From: Oscillospiraceae bacterium
GTDB lineage: Bacteria; Bacillota; Clostridia; Oscillospirales; Ruminococcaceae
NCBI GenBank assembly: GCA_019424695.1
Contig: JAHYZA010000008.1
Coordinates: forward strand, 72,646-136,645
DNA length: 64,000 bases
Direction of reading: 5' to 3'
The position numbers and the translations under genes are program-made. The notes beneath the pieces are model-generated. The model saw only the letters and a program-made list of their open reading frames with translations, was not told the origin of the DNA and did no database searches. Of the stretch, positions 41,486-49,827 are shown piece after piece (the stretch's first letter is position 1; the number at the start of each line of letters is the position of its first letter).

Positions 41486-42783
41486 CTGCAGAAATCATTT
41501 GTGTGGGCACGGAACTGCTGCTGGGGGACATTGTGAACACCAATGCCCAGTTCCTGAGCCGGGAACTGGCCGAGCTGGGCATCAGCGTACTGCATCAGCA
41601 TGTCATCGGGGATAACCCTGAGCGGCTGCGGGAACTTGTCAGTCAGGCGCGCCGCCGCAGTGACCTGCTGGTGTTTTCCGGCGGGCTGGGGCCTACCGAG
41701 GATGACCTGACCAAGGAGACGGTGGCCGAGGCGTTCGGCGATACGCTGCACTTTGATGGGGAAGAATGGGACAAGATCGTTGCCTTTTTTGCCCGTACCA
41801 ACCGCAATCCTACCCCCAACAACCGCAAGCAGGCGATGGTCCCCACCCGGGGCCATAAGATCGTCAACGACCACGGCACCGCGCCCGGTGCCTGGTTTGA
41901 GGATGAACAGGGGCATTGTGCCGTACTGATGCCCGGTGTTCCGCGGGAAATGAAAGCCATGTGGACCGAGCAGGTCCGCCCGGCGCTGCAGAAGCGCCAG
42001 AACTGCACGATCCATTCCCGGACGCTGCGGGTCCTGGGCGGTGAAAGCAGCATTGCCAGCAAGGTGGCGCCGCTGTTTGAAAGTGCCAATCCCACCGCCG
42101 CGATCTACTGCAAGACGGGGGAGAGCGAGATCCGCGTTACGGCGCGGGAGGCCACTCCGGAAGCGGCGGAGCGCGCTTGCAATGATTATCTGCAAAAATT
42201 CCGTGATATTCTGGGGGACGCTGCCTATGATGTGGACGTGCCCGCCCTGGAATATACGGTGGTGCGGGTCCTGCGGGAAAAAGGGCTGCATGCCGCCACA
42301 GCGGAAAGCTGCACCGGCGGTATGATTGCCGAGAGGCTGACCAATGTGCCGGGCTCCAGTGAGGTGTTTGGCTTCGGTTTCGTCACTTATGCCGAGCTCG
42401 CCAAGCAGAAACTGCTGGGTGTGGATGCCGCCCTGATCGAACGGTACAATGTGGTGTCCGGCCCGGTGGCCATTGCGATGGCCTTCGGGGCTGCGAAGGC
42501 TTCGGGGGCGGAACTGGCCGTCGGCATCACCGGCATTGCCGGTCCCGGCGGGGCGTTGCCCGGCAAACCGGTGGGAACGGTCTATCTGGCGGGCGCCGAT
42601 ACCCGTACCAACACCGGCTGGCTGGTGCGGCTGACGCTGGGCGGCTATAATGACCGCGGCATCATCCGTACCCGCGCCGCGCTGTATGCACTGGATCTGT
42701 TGCGCCGTATGGCGCTGGACCTTCCGGTCCCCGATGGTATGGCTGTCACACAGGATACCCCGCCGGAAGAGAGCAATATCTGA
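41482..42783 (+). CDS. cinA: CinA: nucleotide pyrophosphatase / nicotinamide-nucleotide amidohydrolase family
   Basis: A 433-residue full-length CinA, starting with GTG inside the thiI stop. The N-terminal MoCF-like domain has VGTELLLGDIVNTNAQFLS and SGGLGPTEDDLTKE. A middle KH-like domain (about residues 170-250, starting TLRVLGGES) and the C-terminal CinA domain (about 255-425) follow, with ATAESCTGG (Ser 276), VTYAELAK and GITGIAGPGG intact. The family acts in pyridine-nucleotide repair (ADP-ribose pyrophosphatase and NMN deamidase) and in competence in some Firmicutes. The next gene, 21 bases later, repeats the KH and CinA-C parts in degenerate form. Confidence 0.95.
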   Translation: MTAEIICVGTELLLGDIVNTNAQFLSRELAELGISVLHQHVIGDNPERLRELVSQARRRSDLLVFSGGLGPTEDDLTKETVAEAFGDTLHFDGEEWDKIVAFFARTNRNPTPNNRKQAMVPTRGHKIVNDHGTAPGAWFEDEQGHCAVLMPGVPREMKAMWTEQVRPALQKRQNCTIHSRTLRVLGGESSIASKVAPLFESANPTAAIYCKTGESEIRVTAREATPEAAERACNDYLQKFRDILGDAAYDVDVPALEYTVVRVLREKGLHAATAESCTGGMIAERLTNVPGSSEVFGFGFVTYAELAKQKLLGVDAALIERYNVVSGPVAIAMAFGAAKASGAELAVGITGIAGPGGALPGKPVGTVYLAGADTRTNTGWLVRLTLGGYNDRGIIRTRAALYALDLLRRMALDLPVPDGMAVTQDTPPEESNI

Positions 42784-42804
42784 TTACGCAAAGAAAGGCA
42801 CATC

Positions 42805-45800
42805 ATGGTCAACACACAACTCAAAATTTTGCGCGTATTCGGCCCCACAGCGGCCGAAGTGTCGGCTGTGCTGCGGCAGGCCCGCGACGATGGGTGTCCG
42901 GGTCTGCGTCTGCTGGAACGTGACGGCGAGTTTGCCGTCTGTGTGCAGGTCAGCGCGCCCAATCGTGCGATGGCCGAACAATATTGTGATAAGTGGGTGC
43001 AGAAGCTGAGCGCCAAGTTTGGCGACGACGTTTTTGCCACTGGTGAGACGAGTCTGGCCCAGGCGACGCTGGACCTGCTGCTGCAGAAGCGCAAGCTGCT
43101 GGTGGCGGTGGATGAAACCACCGGTCGGCTGTTGGGCAATCTTTTGCAGCCGTTGGCGCACAGCGAAGCGGTGTTTGATTTCGGCACCGAGAGCTATGCC
43201 AACCCGCAGCGGGAACGCCAGATCAAGGTCCCGCCCCAGCTGCTGAAAAAGTTTCCCGGGGACGTGGTCCAGGCGGCGGCCGGCCATGCGCTGTCGGCGC
43301 TGCAGGTCACGGGAGCCGATTTTGCGGCGGCCTATATGCCGGCTACGGTGGGCCAGTGCCCCTTTGTGCTGATCTGTGACCGGCACGGTGCCGCGGCCTG
43401 TGCGCTGCCGCCCGATCTCAACGACGCGGCCATTGGCAACCAGATTCTGGACCTGCTGCGCCGCCGTTTGCAGGGCCTTCGTCTGACGGATTCCTGCATC
43501 ACCTTCCGCCCCGGGCGGGAGCATCCGCTGCTGCTGGTTTCGGAAGCCGGGCGGGAAAAAGGCAATACCGTGCGTTTTTCGCTGCGCCGCAGAACACCTG
43601 CCGTCCAGGATGGCGACCATACGGCAGACTTCGAGCCGATGATGGATTTCAACACCGCCGAGCCCGAGATGCCCCCGCGCTATAACGCATCTGCCCACAC
43701 AACCCGGACAGCCGCCTCGCGACCGTCCACAGGGGCAGCGCCGGTGGGGACCATCCAGTTTGAAACAGATCTCGAGGAGACACAGGATGTCAACACCGAT
43801 CCCATGAATATCGAGACGGCGGGGCCGCAGGCGGCCAGTGCTGCACGGCGCCGCCGTACCGCCAGCGCCGAGGATTACGCCACGCCGCTGTATAGCGACG
43901 ACTACAGCGCCCCGGCACCTTCGCTTCTGGATGAGGATATTCCGGATTTCTCGGCTCAGATCGATCCTGAAGCACTGGCAGCCGCCCAGGCGGCGGACGA
44001 TGCCGACGCAGCGGCCGGCCGCACGACAACGGCTGAAGAATTCAGCAAAGCGGCCACGCGGCTGTTCACCGAGGAGGACGAAGCGGAACTTGCGGAAGCG
44101 CAGAATCGCCGCCGCAAGAAAGAACCGGAACGGTCCGGACGCACCCCGGCAAAAACGCCGGCAGCTTCCAGCATCCGCAACCGAAGCCTGGCCATGATCG
44201 AGCGCACCGAGCGCCGCCGCAGACGGACTGTCACGGCTGTGCTGGTGATTCTTGTGGTGCTGGTTCTCGCCGGTGTGGGTGCCCTGTGGTGGTTCTTCCG
44301 CAACGATCTGGGCACGCGTCCCGCAGCCAAGAATTACGGTACCACGGTGTACGACGAAACGGCAGAATCGTATCTGACCAATGCCCTGGAAAAGCGTCCC
44401 GGTGCGGTCGGATTCCTCGGCTGGCCGGGATTGGACGGCACGCTGGTCTATGCAGCCGGAACTGAACCGCAAACGGGGGAAAGCGGCAATCCTGCCGTGA
44501 TCACACGGTTTGCCACGGCCAGTACACTGGATTCCTCTGCCCCTGGCAACACTGTGCTGGAGTGCACCGGTGACACCTACGCGTCCCTGGCGCAGGAAGA
44601 CGTTATCAAAGAGAACAGCGGCTTCACGTTGTACCTGCAAAGCGGCACGTACCGTTTCAAGGTGGTTGCCGTTTACTATCTGGACCCTGCCGAGGAAGGG
44701 GAGGGCGCCTTTGATCTTTACGGCGGCACCGACCTTTCCAACTATTATGATTATCTCGCCTTTGTGGCCGGCATCGAGGCCCGCAGCCTGTGGCAGACCA
44801 ATGTGGAGATCGGGGATGATTCCCACTTCCTGACGCTGACCACCACGACCAGCGAGGATGGCGTGCTGCTCTGCGTGACCGGCCGGCTGATTGAAGGGGA
44901 GGAAACGGCCGCCCTGGATGGCGCGTCCATCACGGCATCAGAAGAACCGCTTCTGACTGCGTTGCAGTACCAGAGCAAAAACCAGCCGATGCCCACCGTC
45001 AGCAGCCTGCTCAGTGCCAGTGTTGATCGGTATGCGCAGCAAAGTGCAGCCAGCGTGGCCAATCGCAACAGCGCCCAGACGCAGGAGGAGGAGACCGGCA
45101 GTGACATGGATGCGCAGATTGCCGATATGCAGGCACAGACCGATGCGATCCTGGCCAGCACCGATAAGCTGCTGGCCGGTCTGACCGATGTGGCTGGTTC
45201 CGGCAACGAGGCGGAGTCCGACTTGAATCAGGGTGCCGAGGGCGGTCTGCCGGAGCAGGTCGTCACGGTGGACCAGGTCACCGCCAGCCCTACACCGGGC
45301 CCTACGGAGGTGCCTTCTTCCAGCGAATCGGTGTCCAGTGAGTCGGTTTCCAGTGAAAACGGGGACAGCAGTGCCTCTAGCGATTCCAGCGACAGTTCTT
45401 CCACCGATTCCGGAAACAATTCTTCCGGCGGTGAGACCATCAATGTCACGATGAACGGTACCGCCCAGACCATGGATCTGGTGCAGTGCCTGGCCATGGT
45501 GGCACAGAATGAGCTGGGCCCCAACGCCCCCGCCGAAGCCTACAAGGCCCAGTGTGTGGCCACGCATTGCTGGATTCTCAGCCAGTCCGGCTATCCGTCG
45601 GTGGCTGGAACGACCCCCGGCGCTACGGCGCTTGCCGCGGCCCAGGAAGTCGCCCGGGTACTGATTACTTATAATGGCCAGGTTTGCTTTACGCCGTATT
45701 TTGCATCGGCCAGCACCGGCACGGCCTCGGCTGCCGATGTCTGGGGCAATGACCGCCCCTGGCTGCAGGCGGTGGACAGCCCCTATGACCAGTCGGTGGC

Positions 45801-46242
45801 TACCAACTGGCATACCAACGGCAGCACCAGCGGCACGGCGCGTTTTTCTCGCCAGACGCTGCAGGACCGCATCAATTCGGAACTGGGCATCGATCTTTCG
45901 GGGGTGGACCCCAACAACTGGTTCAAGCTCATTTCCACCAACCAGTACGGCTGGGTGGCCAAGATTCAGGTCGGCCCCGACGGCAACAGCGAGACCGTCA
46001 GTGGCCGCTGGTTCCGCGAAAATCTTCTGGCACGGCAGAGCGTCGATGGGCGCAGCCTGCGCAGCCAGTGCTTTACTGTCAGCTATGATGCCAGTCTGGA
46101 CTGCTTCATCTTTGATGTCTACGGTTACGGCCACGGCTGCGGCATGAGCCAGTGGGGTGCCATCGGCTATGCCCAGAACGGTTGGGGGTATCAGGATATC
46201 CTGTTGCACTATTATCCCGGCACCACCATTACCACCTACTGA
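42805..46242 (+). CDS. Membrane protein: degenerate CinA-like N-terminus fused to an extracellular SpoIID/LytB domain
   Basis: A 1145-residue protein starting 21 bases after cinA (AGAAAGGCACATC before the ATG). Residues 6 to about 90 (LKILRVFGPTAAEVS, then KWVQKLSAKFGDD) align with the KH-like part of CinA. Residues about 90-225 align with the CinA C-terminal domain: VDETTGRLLGNLL replaces ESCTGG, with the Ser position now Glu 104, and the YAELAK lysine is Arg, so catalysis should be lost. A charged, low-complexity region spans about 226-465, a basic stretch and one transmembrane helix about 476-498, an unassigned outer region 500-800, a Ser-rich spacer 830-875 and the SpoIID/LytB domain 876-1145 (GYGHGCGMSQWGAIGYAQNG). 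The topology is N-in, C-out. SpoIID-type domains cut stripped glycan strands or stimulate amidases; here the role is inferred to be wall related. Confidence 0.85.
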   Translation: MVNTQLKILRVFGPTAAEVSAVLRQARDDGCPGLRLLERDGEFAVCVQVSAPNRAMAEQYCDKWVQKLSAKFGDDVFATGETSLAQATLDLLLQKRKLLVAVDETTGRLLGNLLQPLAHSEAVFDFGTESYANPQRERQIKVPPQLLKKFPGDVVQAAAGHALSALQVTGADFAAAYMPATVGQCPFVLICDRHGAAACALPPDLNDAAIGNQILDLLRRRLQGLRLTDSCITFRPGREHPLLLVSEAGREKGNTVRFSLRRRTPAVQDGDHTADFEPMMDFNTAEPEMPPRYNASAHTTRTAASRPSTGAAPVGTIQFETDLEETQDVNTDPMNIETAGPQAASAARRRRTASAEDYATPLYSDDYSAPAPSLLDEDIPDFSAQIDPEALAAAQAADDADAAAGRTTTAEEFSKAATRLFTEEDEAELAEAQNRRRKKEPERSGRTPAKTPAASSIRNRSLAMIERTERRRRRTVTAVLVILVVLVLAGVGALWWFFRNDLGTRPAAKNYGTTVYDETAESYLTNALEKRPGAVGFLGWPGLDGTLVYAAGTEPQTGESGNPAVITRFATASTLDSSAPGNTVLECTGDTYASLAQEDVIKENSGFTLYLQSGTYRFKVVAVYYLDPAEEGEGAFDLYGGTDLSNYYDYLAFVAGIEARSLWQTNVEIGDDSHFLTLTTTTSEDGVLLCVTGRLIEGEETAALDGASITASEEPLLTALQYQSKNQPMPTVSSLLSASVDRYAQQSAASVANRNSAQTQEEETGSDMDAQIADMQAQTDAILASTDKLLAGLTDVAGSGNEAESDLNQGAEGGLPEQVVTVDQVTASPTPGPTEVPSSSESVSSESVSSENGDSSASSDSSDSSSTDSGNNSSGGETINVTMNGTAQTMDLVQCLAMVAQNELGPNAPAEAYKAQCVATHCWILSQSGYPSVAGTTPGATALAAAQEVARVLITYNGQVCFTPYFASASTGTASAADVWGNDRPWLQAVDSPYDQSVATNWHTNGSTSGTARFSRQTLQDRINSELGIDLSGVDPNNWFKLISTNQYGWVAKIQVGPDGNSETVSGRWFRENLLARQSVDGRSLRSQCFTVSYDASLDCFIFDVYGYGHGCGMSQWGAIGYAQNGWGYQDILLHYYPGTTITTY

Positions 46243-46252
46243 TACAAAAATG

Positions 46253-46280
46253 ACCCGTCCGGGATCTCCCGGGCGGGTTT
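46253..46280 (+). terminator. Probable terminator after the CinA-like/SpoIID gene
   Basis: ACCCGTCCGGG and CCCGGGCGGGT form an 11-bp stem with a 4-base loop; the T-run is only three bases. Confidence 0.6.
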
Positions 46281-46377
46281 GCTGTGTACAACCGCAGCAA
46301 GATGTGTTACTATAACATTCAGTCGATCCGGTCCGCTCTTGGCAGGACGGACGGAGAGGAAAAGGAAGTTGTCAAAC

Positions 46378-47385
46378 ATGAAAAAAATTCTGATGCTTGC
46401 CACCGGCGGCACCATTGCGACGCTGAAAACCGAAGAGGGAAAGGTTCCGCAGCTTACCTCCCAGGAACTGCTGCGCACTGTACCCGAGATCCGGGAAATC
46501 TGCCAGGTAGAAACGCGGCAGCTGTTCCAGCTGGACAGCACCAATGTCCATCCGGAACATTGGAAAACGATCGCCCGGTCGATCCGTGAACAGTATGACG
46601 CTTTTGACGGTTTTGTGATCACCCACGGGACCGATACGATGGCCTACACGGCGGCGGCCCTGAGTTATATGCTTCCGGATTCTCGCAAGCCCATTGTGCT
46701 TACAGGGGCGCAGAACTCCATCGGGGAACGGGAAACCGATGGTCGTCGCAATCTGCTGGATGCGTTTCTGTATGCGTCGTCCGGCTGTGCCTGGGGCGTA
46801 ACGATCGTGTTTGACGGGCAGGTGATGCTGGGCACCCGCGCCAAAAAGTTGCGGACAAAAAGTTACCATGCGTTCTCCAGCATCGGTTATCCGGAGGTAG
46901 CCCGCATCCGGGACCGCAAGGTGTACCCGGTGCTTCCGAAACCGCAGGGACTGGGACACCCGGCAGTCAGCCTGGATCTGGACCCGGCGGTGTTTGTGCT
47001 CAAACTGATTCCGGGCATTCAGCCGGATGTACTGCGTCTGCTGCGCCCGGCCTACCATGCGCTGATCGTGGAAGGGTTCGGCGTCGGCGGCGTGCCCTAT
47101 TATGCCACGGCGGATTTTGCCCGGGAGGTCGGCGCCTGGATCGAAGCCGGGAAAGTCGTTATCATGACGACCCAGGTCATCTACGAGGGCAGCGATATGA
47201 GCGTATACCAGGTGGGGCACCAGATCAAACAGAACTACGGCGTTATCGAAGCCTATGACATGACGCTGGAATCCGTGGTCACCAAAACGATGCATCTGCT
47301 GCCCCAGTGCCCGGATCTGGATACTTTCCGCATCCGATTCCTTACACCGGTAGCCCATGACATTCTGCTGCCTGCGGAGGAGTGA
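46378..47385 (+). CDS. ansA: Asparaginase, cytosolic type I
   Basis: A 335-residue L-asparaginase. The first threonine motif ATGGTIATL is at residues 8-16, and the second, THGTDTMAYTA, near 82-92. There is no signal peptide and the length matches type I enzymes such as E. coli AnsA rather than secreted type II. GGAAAAGGAAGTTGTCAAAC precedes the ATG. It hydrolyses asparagine to aspartate and ammonia. The following gene is 35 bases away and may be co-transcribed. Confidence 0.93.
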   Translation: MKKILMLATGGTIATLKTEEGKVPQLTSQELLRTVPEIREICQVETRQLFQLDSTNVHPEHWKTIARSIREQYDAFDGFVITHGTDTMAYTAAALSYMLPDSRKPIVLTGAQNSIGERETDGRRNLLDAFLYASSGCAWGVTIVFDGQVMLGTRAKKLRTKSYHAFSSIGYPEVARIRDRKVYPVLPKPQGLGHPAVSLDLDPAVFVLKLIPGIQPDVLRLLRPAYHALIVEGFGVGGVPYYATADFAREVGAWIEAGKVVIMTTQVIYEGSDMSVYQVGHQIKQNYGVIEAYDMTLESVVTKTMHLLPQCPDLDTFRIRFLTPVAHDILLPAEE

Positions 47386-47420
47386 GTCGCCATAGACGTT
47401 GAGAAAAGAGGGAAAGGCGC

Positions 47421-48152
47421 ATGCGGATATTGAAAAATCTTCTTCGATGGGCTCTGATTGTCCTGTGTCTTTTGATGCTGTTTTCTTGTGGCCTGTTTTC
47501 GGTATCGGGGCTGGCCGGGCTGGTGATTGCAGTCCTGGCGCTGCCCTTTGCACCGATTCGCATGGTTTGGAGTAAGGTCCTTCCTCCGGATTCCCCGCGT
47601 TTTGCGAAAGGCGCGATTCTGGCAGCGGCTTTTCTGTTTATGATGGCGGCAGTTCCCAGCGCATCCGGAAAAAGCAGAATGCCGGCAACGCCGGAAACAA
47701 CAGCTGCTGTAATGACTGCCTCACCAAGCCCGACACCGGTGACACCTTCCGCTACACCGGTCCTTACACCCGCAAAGACACCGGAACCCACGCCAAGCCC
47801 CACCCCTGCGGCAACGCCGGAAGCGACTCCCTCCGCTACGCCGCAGCCCACTGCAACGCCAACGCCTGCTTCCACGCTGGCCCCTCCCGCCGCAGAGCAA
47901 TCGTCATCGGCGGCAAACACAGGCAATGGGGAAGGCGGCGCCGCACAAAAGGAGGCACCTGCGGCAGTGCAGACAGCATCCCCCACGGCGGACGCTGCAC
48001 CGCAAAGCGGAACGGTATATGTGGCCGGCAGCGGTAAGGGGAAAAAGTATCACAGTACGTCTGGCTGCAGCAACATGAAAGACCCTGTACCGCTGACCCA
48101 ATCGGAAGCCGAGGCCCGCGGCTATACGCCCTGCAAAAAATGCTACGGCTGA
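47421..48152 (+). CDS. Membrane-anchored Pro/Thr-rich protein with C-terminal Cys/His motif
   Basis: A 243-residue protein of unknown function. Two hydrophobic helices lie at about residues 10-45 and 65-80, followed by a Pro/Thr/Ala-rich segment (about 90-160) like that of the GH25 protein. The C-terminal 45 residues, TVYVAGSGKGKKYHSTSGCS...GYTPCKKCYG, are a recurrent domain of Clostridia proteins with one His and three Cys (YHxxxGC, CxxC) that resembles an Ada-like zinc site and often ends nucleases or surface proteins. The linker presumably places this domain outside the membrane. AGGGAAAGGCGC precedes the ATG. Confidence 0.7.
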   Translation: MRILKNLLRWALIVLCLLMLFSCGLFSVSGLAGLVIAVLALPFAPIRMVWSKVLPPDSPRFAKGAILAAAFLFMMAAVPSASGKSRMPATPETTAAVMTASPSPTPVTPSATPVLTPAKTPEPTPSPTPAATPEATPSATPQPTATPTPASTLAPPAAEQSSSAANTGNGEGGAAQKEAPAAVQTASPTADAAPQSGTVYVAGSGKGKKYHSTSGCSNMKDPVPLTQSEAEARGYTPCKKCYG

Positions 48153-48170
48153 TGCACAGCAGAATATGCG

Positions 48171-48201
48171 AAAGGCCCTGTCTTGCCGACAGGGCCTTTC
48201 C
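48171..48201 (+). terminator. Terminator after the Pro/Thr-rich gene
   Basis: AAAGGCCCTGTC and GACAGGGCCTTT form a 12-bp perfect stem with a 5-base loop. Confidence 0.88.
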
Positions 48202-48224
48202 TGATTTGTGAACTGTAAAAATAC

Positions 48225-48260
48225 AAAACCCGCGATCATCTTGCGATGTTCGCGGGTTTT
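48225..48260 (-). terminator. Terminator downstream of the tRNA-Ser genes
   Basis: AAAACCCGCGA and TCGCGGGTTTT pair; on the minus strand the stem is followed by TTTTGTA, right after tRNA-Ser(GCU). Confidence 0.82.
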
Positions 48261-48262
48261 GT

Positions 48263-48353
48263 TGGCGGAGTAAGAGAGATTTGAACTCTCGCGGCCCTTT
48301 CGGACCCTACGCCCTTAGCAGGGGCGCCTCTTCGACCTCTTGAGTATTACTCC
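48263..48353 (-). tRNA. tRNA-Ser (GCU anticodon)
   Basis: A 91-base minus-strand gene with encoded CCA. The acceptor GGAGTAA pairs with TTACTCC, the anticodon loop is CTGCTAA (anticodon GCT), and a long variable arm (GGGTCCGAAAGGGCC region) identifies it as serine. Confidence 0.96.
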
Positions 48354-48393
48354 ACAAGTCAAAGTGATTGGAATATTCACTTGTTATACAAAA

Positions 48394-48484
48394 TGGCGGA
48401 GAGGATGGGATTCGAACCCATGGTCCGCTCGCGCGAATCGCTGGTTTTCAAGACCAGTTCCATAAACCACTCGGACACCTCTCC
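48394..48484 (-). tRNA. tRNA-Ser (UGA anticodon)
   Basis: A 91-base minus-strand gene with encoded CCA. The acceptor GGAGAGG pairs with CCTCTCC, the anticodon loop is CTTGAAA (anticodon TGA), and the variable arm is long. It lies 40 bases upstream of tRNA-Ser(GCU), probably in one transcript. Confidence 0.96.
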
Positions 48485-48561
48485 ACAGTGGCTGCCGCCA
48501 AATGCGAGTATTATATTAGCATGAAAAACCGGGCTTGTCAAGCCCGGTTTCCATTTTTTCT

Positions 48562-49302
48562 TCAATTTTTTTGGGCATCCTGTCCGGCGGTCTTTTTGGC
48601 CCGGCTCCGGGCGATGCAGGCCCAGCCTAAAACGGCGGCACACAGCCACTCGCCGTTGAGGAAAAAACCGGAGAGCAGCGCCCAACAGGCGGCTCCCAAT
48701 TGCGCCGGGGGCAGCTCTGTGGTGTAGGCCACGACAACAAGCTCCATCATTACCAGGCACAGGGGTAATAACCCCAACCCGCACAGGAGCAAAGAAGTCC
48801 CATATCCCTTGCTAGCCTGCCGGTCGCGCCAGACAGGCAGCAGAAATCCGGCAATGCAGCCCAACAGCCAAGGCGAAATTCCGATCAGGCTTTGGGCCGG
48901 GGAGGTACTGACATAAATCTCGGTGGGACCATCCGCACCGCCGATCACGCCAAGGGAGGCCGCTTGTCCTGCTGCAAGTTTATCTGCCAATACCGGTACC
49001 AGCACAATAGCCAGAACCAGTACCGCCAGTGCCGCAAAACACCACCGCCACCGGCTGGGCCTGCCCGGCCCTTTCAGACCTGCATTGAACTGGGCAGCTA
49101 CTTCTTCCGGTGCGCCCAGCTCAGACATGATCTGTTCGTCCGTCTGCCCGCTTTCCCGACGGCTCTGAAAGTCACTGGCCAGTTCTGTCATAACGCGCAC
49201 ACGGGTTTGGCGGTCTGCCCGCAAATGCCGCTCAATGGCGTTCATGTACCGCTTTACAGGCGGCAGTACGTCCAGGGTCGTGTTGCCAATTTTCCATTTC
49301 AT
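48562..49302 (-). CDS. HAAS-domain (DUF1700-like) membrane protein
   Basis: A 246-residue protein. The ATG at 49302 overlaps the padR stop (ATGA); an ATG 21 bases earlier lacks a separate binding site. The N-terminal 85 residues form the HAAS/DUF1700 module (YMNAIERHLRADRQTRVRVM, SELGAPEEVAAQF), which is usually paired with PadR regulators. Four hydrophobic segments follow, with a short extracytoplasmic loop after the first that contains GVIGGADGPTEIYVS, a motif often seen in gut Clostridia membrane proteins. Function unknown; regulation by the adjacent PadR is likely. Confidence 0.82.
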   Translation of the reverse strand: MKWKIGNTTLDVLPPVKRYMNAIERHLRADRQTRVRVMTELASDFQSRRESGQTDEQIMSELGAPEEVAAQFNAGLKGPGRPSRWRWCFAALAVLVLAIVLVPVLADKLAAGQAASLGVIGGADGPTEIYVSTSPAQSLIGISPWLLGCIAGFLLPVWRDRQASKGYGTSLLLCGLGLLPLCLVMMELVVVAYTTELPPAQLGAACWALLSGFFLNGEWLCAAVLGWACIARSRAKKTAGQDAQKN

Positions 49303-49667
49303 GGTAGTTCTCCTTCCAAGCATTGCTCCACACAGTCCACAAAGCGGTGCCAGGTTTTACGCTGCTGTGCCAACAGGATATGCCCCGCATCTGTTACGGT
49401 GTAGACCCTCCGTGGAATCCGACCCGGTGAAAGGGTCCCGTCCGGGCTGTTCCATACCGAGGTGATGCAGCCTTCCTCTTCCAGGCGATAAAGAATAGGG
49501 TAGAGGGTCCCCTCTTTCAGGTCCAGCAATCCGCCGCCCTTTTCCCGCAACCGCACGATCAGTTCGTAGCCGTGGCAGGGGTTATCCGCCAGAAAGCGGA
49601 GTACCAGCATTTCCAGCACGCCTTTTTTCAGTTGTTGGGAAAACCGCTGCTCACTGTCTGCCGCCAC
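49299..49667 (-). CDS. PadR family transcriptional regulator
   Basis: A 122-residue winged-helix regulator. The chosen start is GTG at 49667, seven bases after GGGAGG; an upstream ATG at 49688 would place the binding site inside the gene. Signature sequence: LKKGVLEMLVLRFLADNPCHGYELIVRL, then DLKEGTLYPILYRLEEEGCI and RRVYTVTDAGHILL. The C-terminal dimer helix is short (subfamily s1). It overlaps the HAAS gene and has a 7-bp-arm dyad in its own promoter region, so autoregulation is likely. Confidence 0.92.
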   Translation of the reverse strand: MAADSEQRFSQQLKKGVLEMLVLRFLADNPCHGYELIVRLREKGGGLLDLKEGTLYPILYRLEEEGCITSVWNSPDGTLSPGRIPRRVYTVTDAGHILLAQQRKTWHRFVDCVEQCLEGELP

Positions 49668-49689
49668 ATAGACACCTCCCGTAGTCATA

Positions 49690-49708
49690 TATTTAGGATT
49701 ACTAAATA
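49690..49708. promoter_or_regulatory. Palindrome at the padR promoter, probable PadR operator
   Basis: TATTTAG-N5-CTAAATA is a perfect 7-bp-arm dyad just downstream of the -10 of the minus-strand promoter, over the expected transcription start. Its position suits repression by the encoded PadR protein. Confidence 0.65.
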
Positions 49709-49709
49709 C

Positions 49710-49738
49710 TATATAACACAAATGACCGGCTTTGTCAA
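49710..49738 (-). promoter_or_regulatory. Promoter for the padR-HAAS operon
   Basis: On the minus strand TTGACA, a 17-base spacer and TATATA. Confidence 0.82.
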
Positions 49739-49764
49739 TTGCTTTTGGGGATCGGGGCCAACTC

Positions 49765-49792
49765 TTTACATTTTCCCTGTCTGTGCTATACT
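49765..49792 (+). promoter_or_regulatory. Promoter for the dipeptidase gene
   Basis: TTTACA, a 16-base spacer and TGC-TATACT (extended -10), 36 bases ahead of the ATG. Confidence 0.78.
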
Positions 49793-49827
49793 AGGGGCAA
49801 CCTACATTTATGCCGGGAGGTACTTCC

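Noticed and set aside
45433..46242. Assignment of the SpoIID-domain protein to sporulation
   Set aside because: SpoIID/LytB domains also occur in non-sporulating cells, and no other sporulation gene is in this window.
48368..48727. Small plus-strand frame containing GEDGIRTHGPLARIAG
   Set aside because: This peptide is the classic false product read from the complement of a tRNA-Ser gene.
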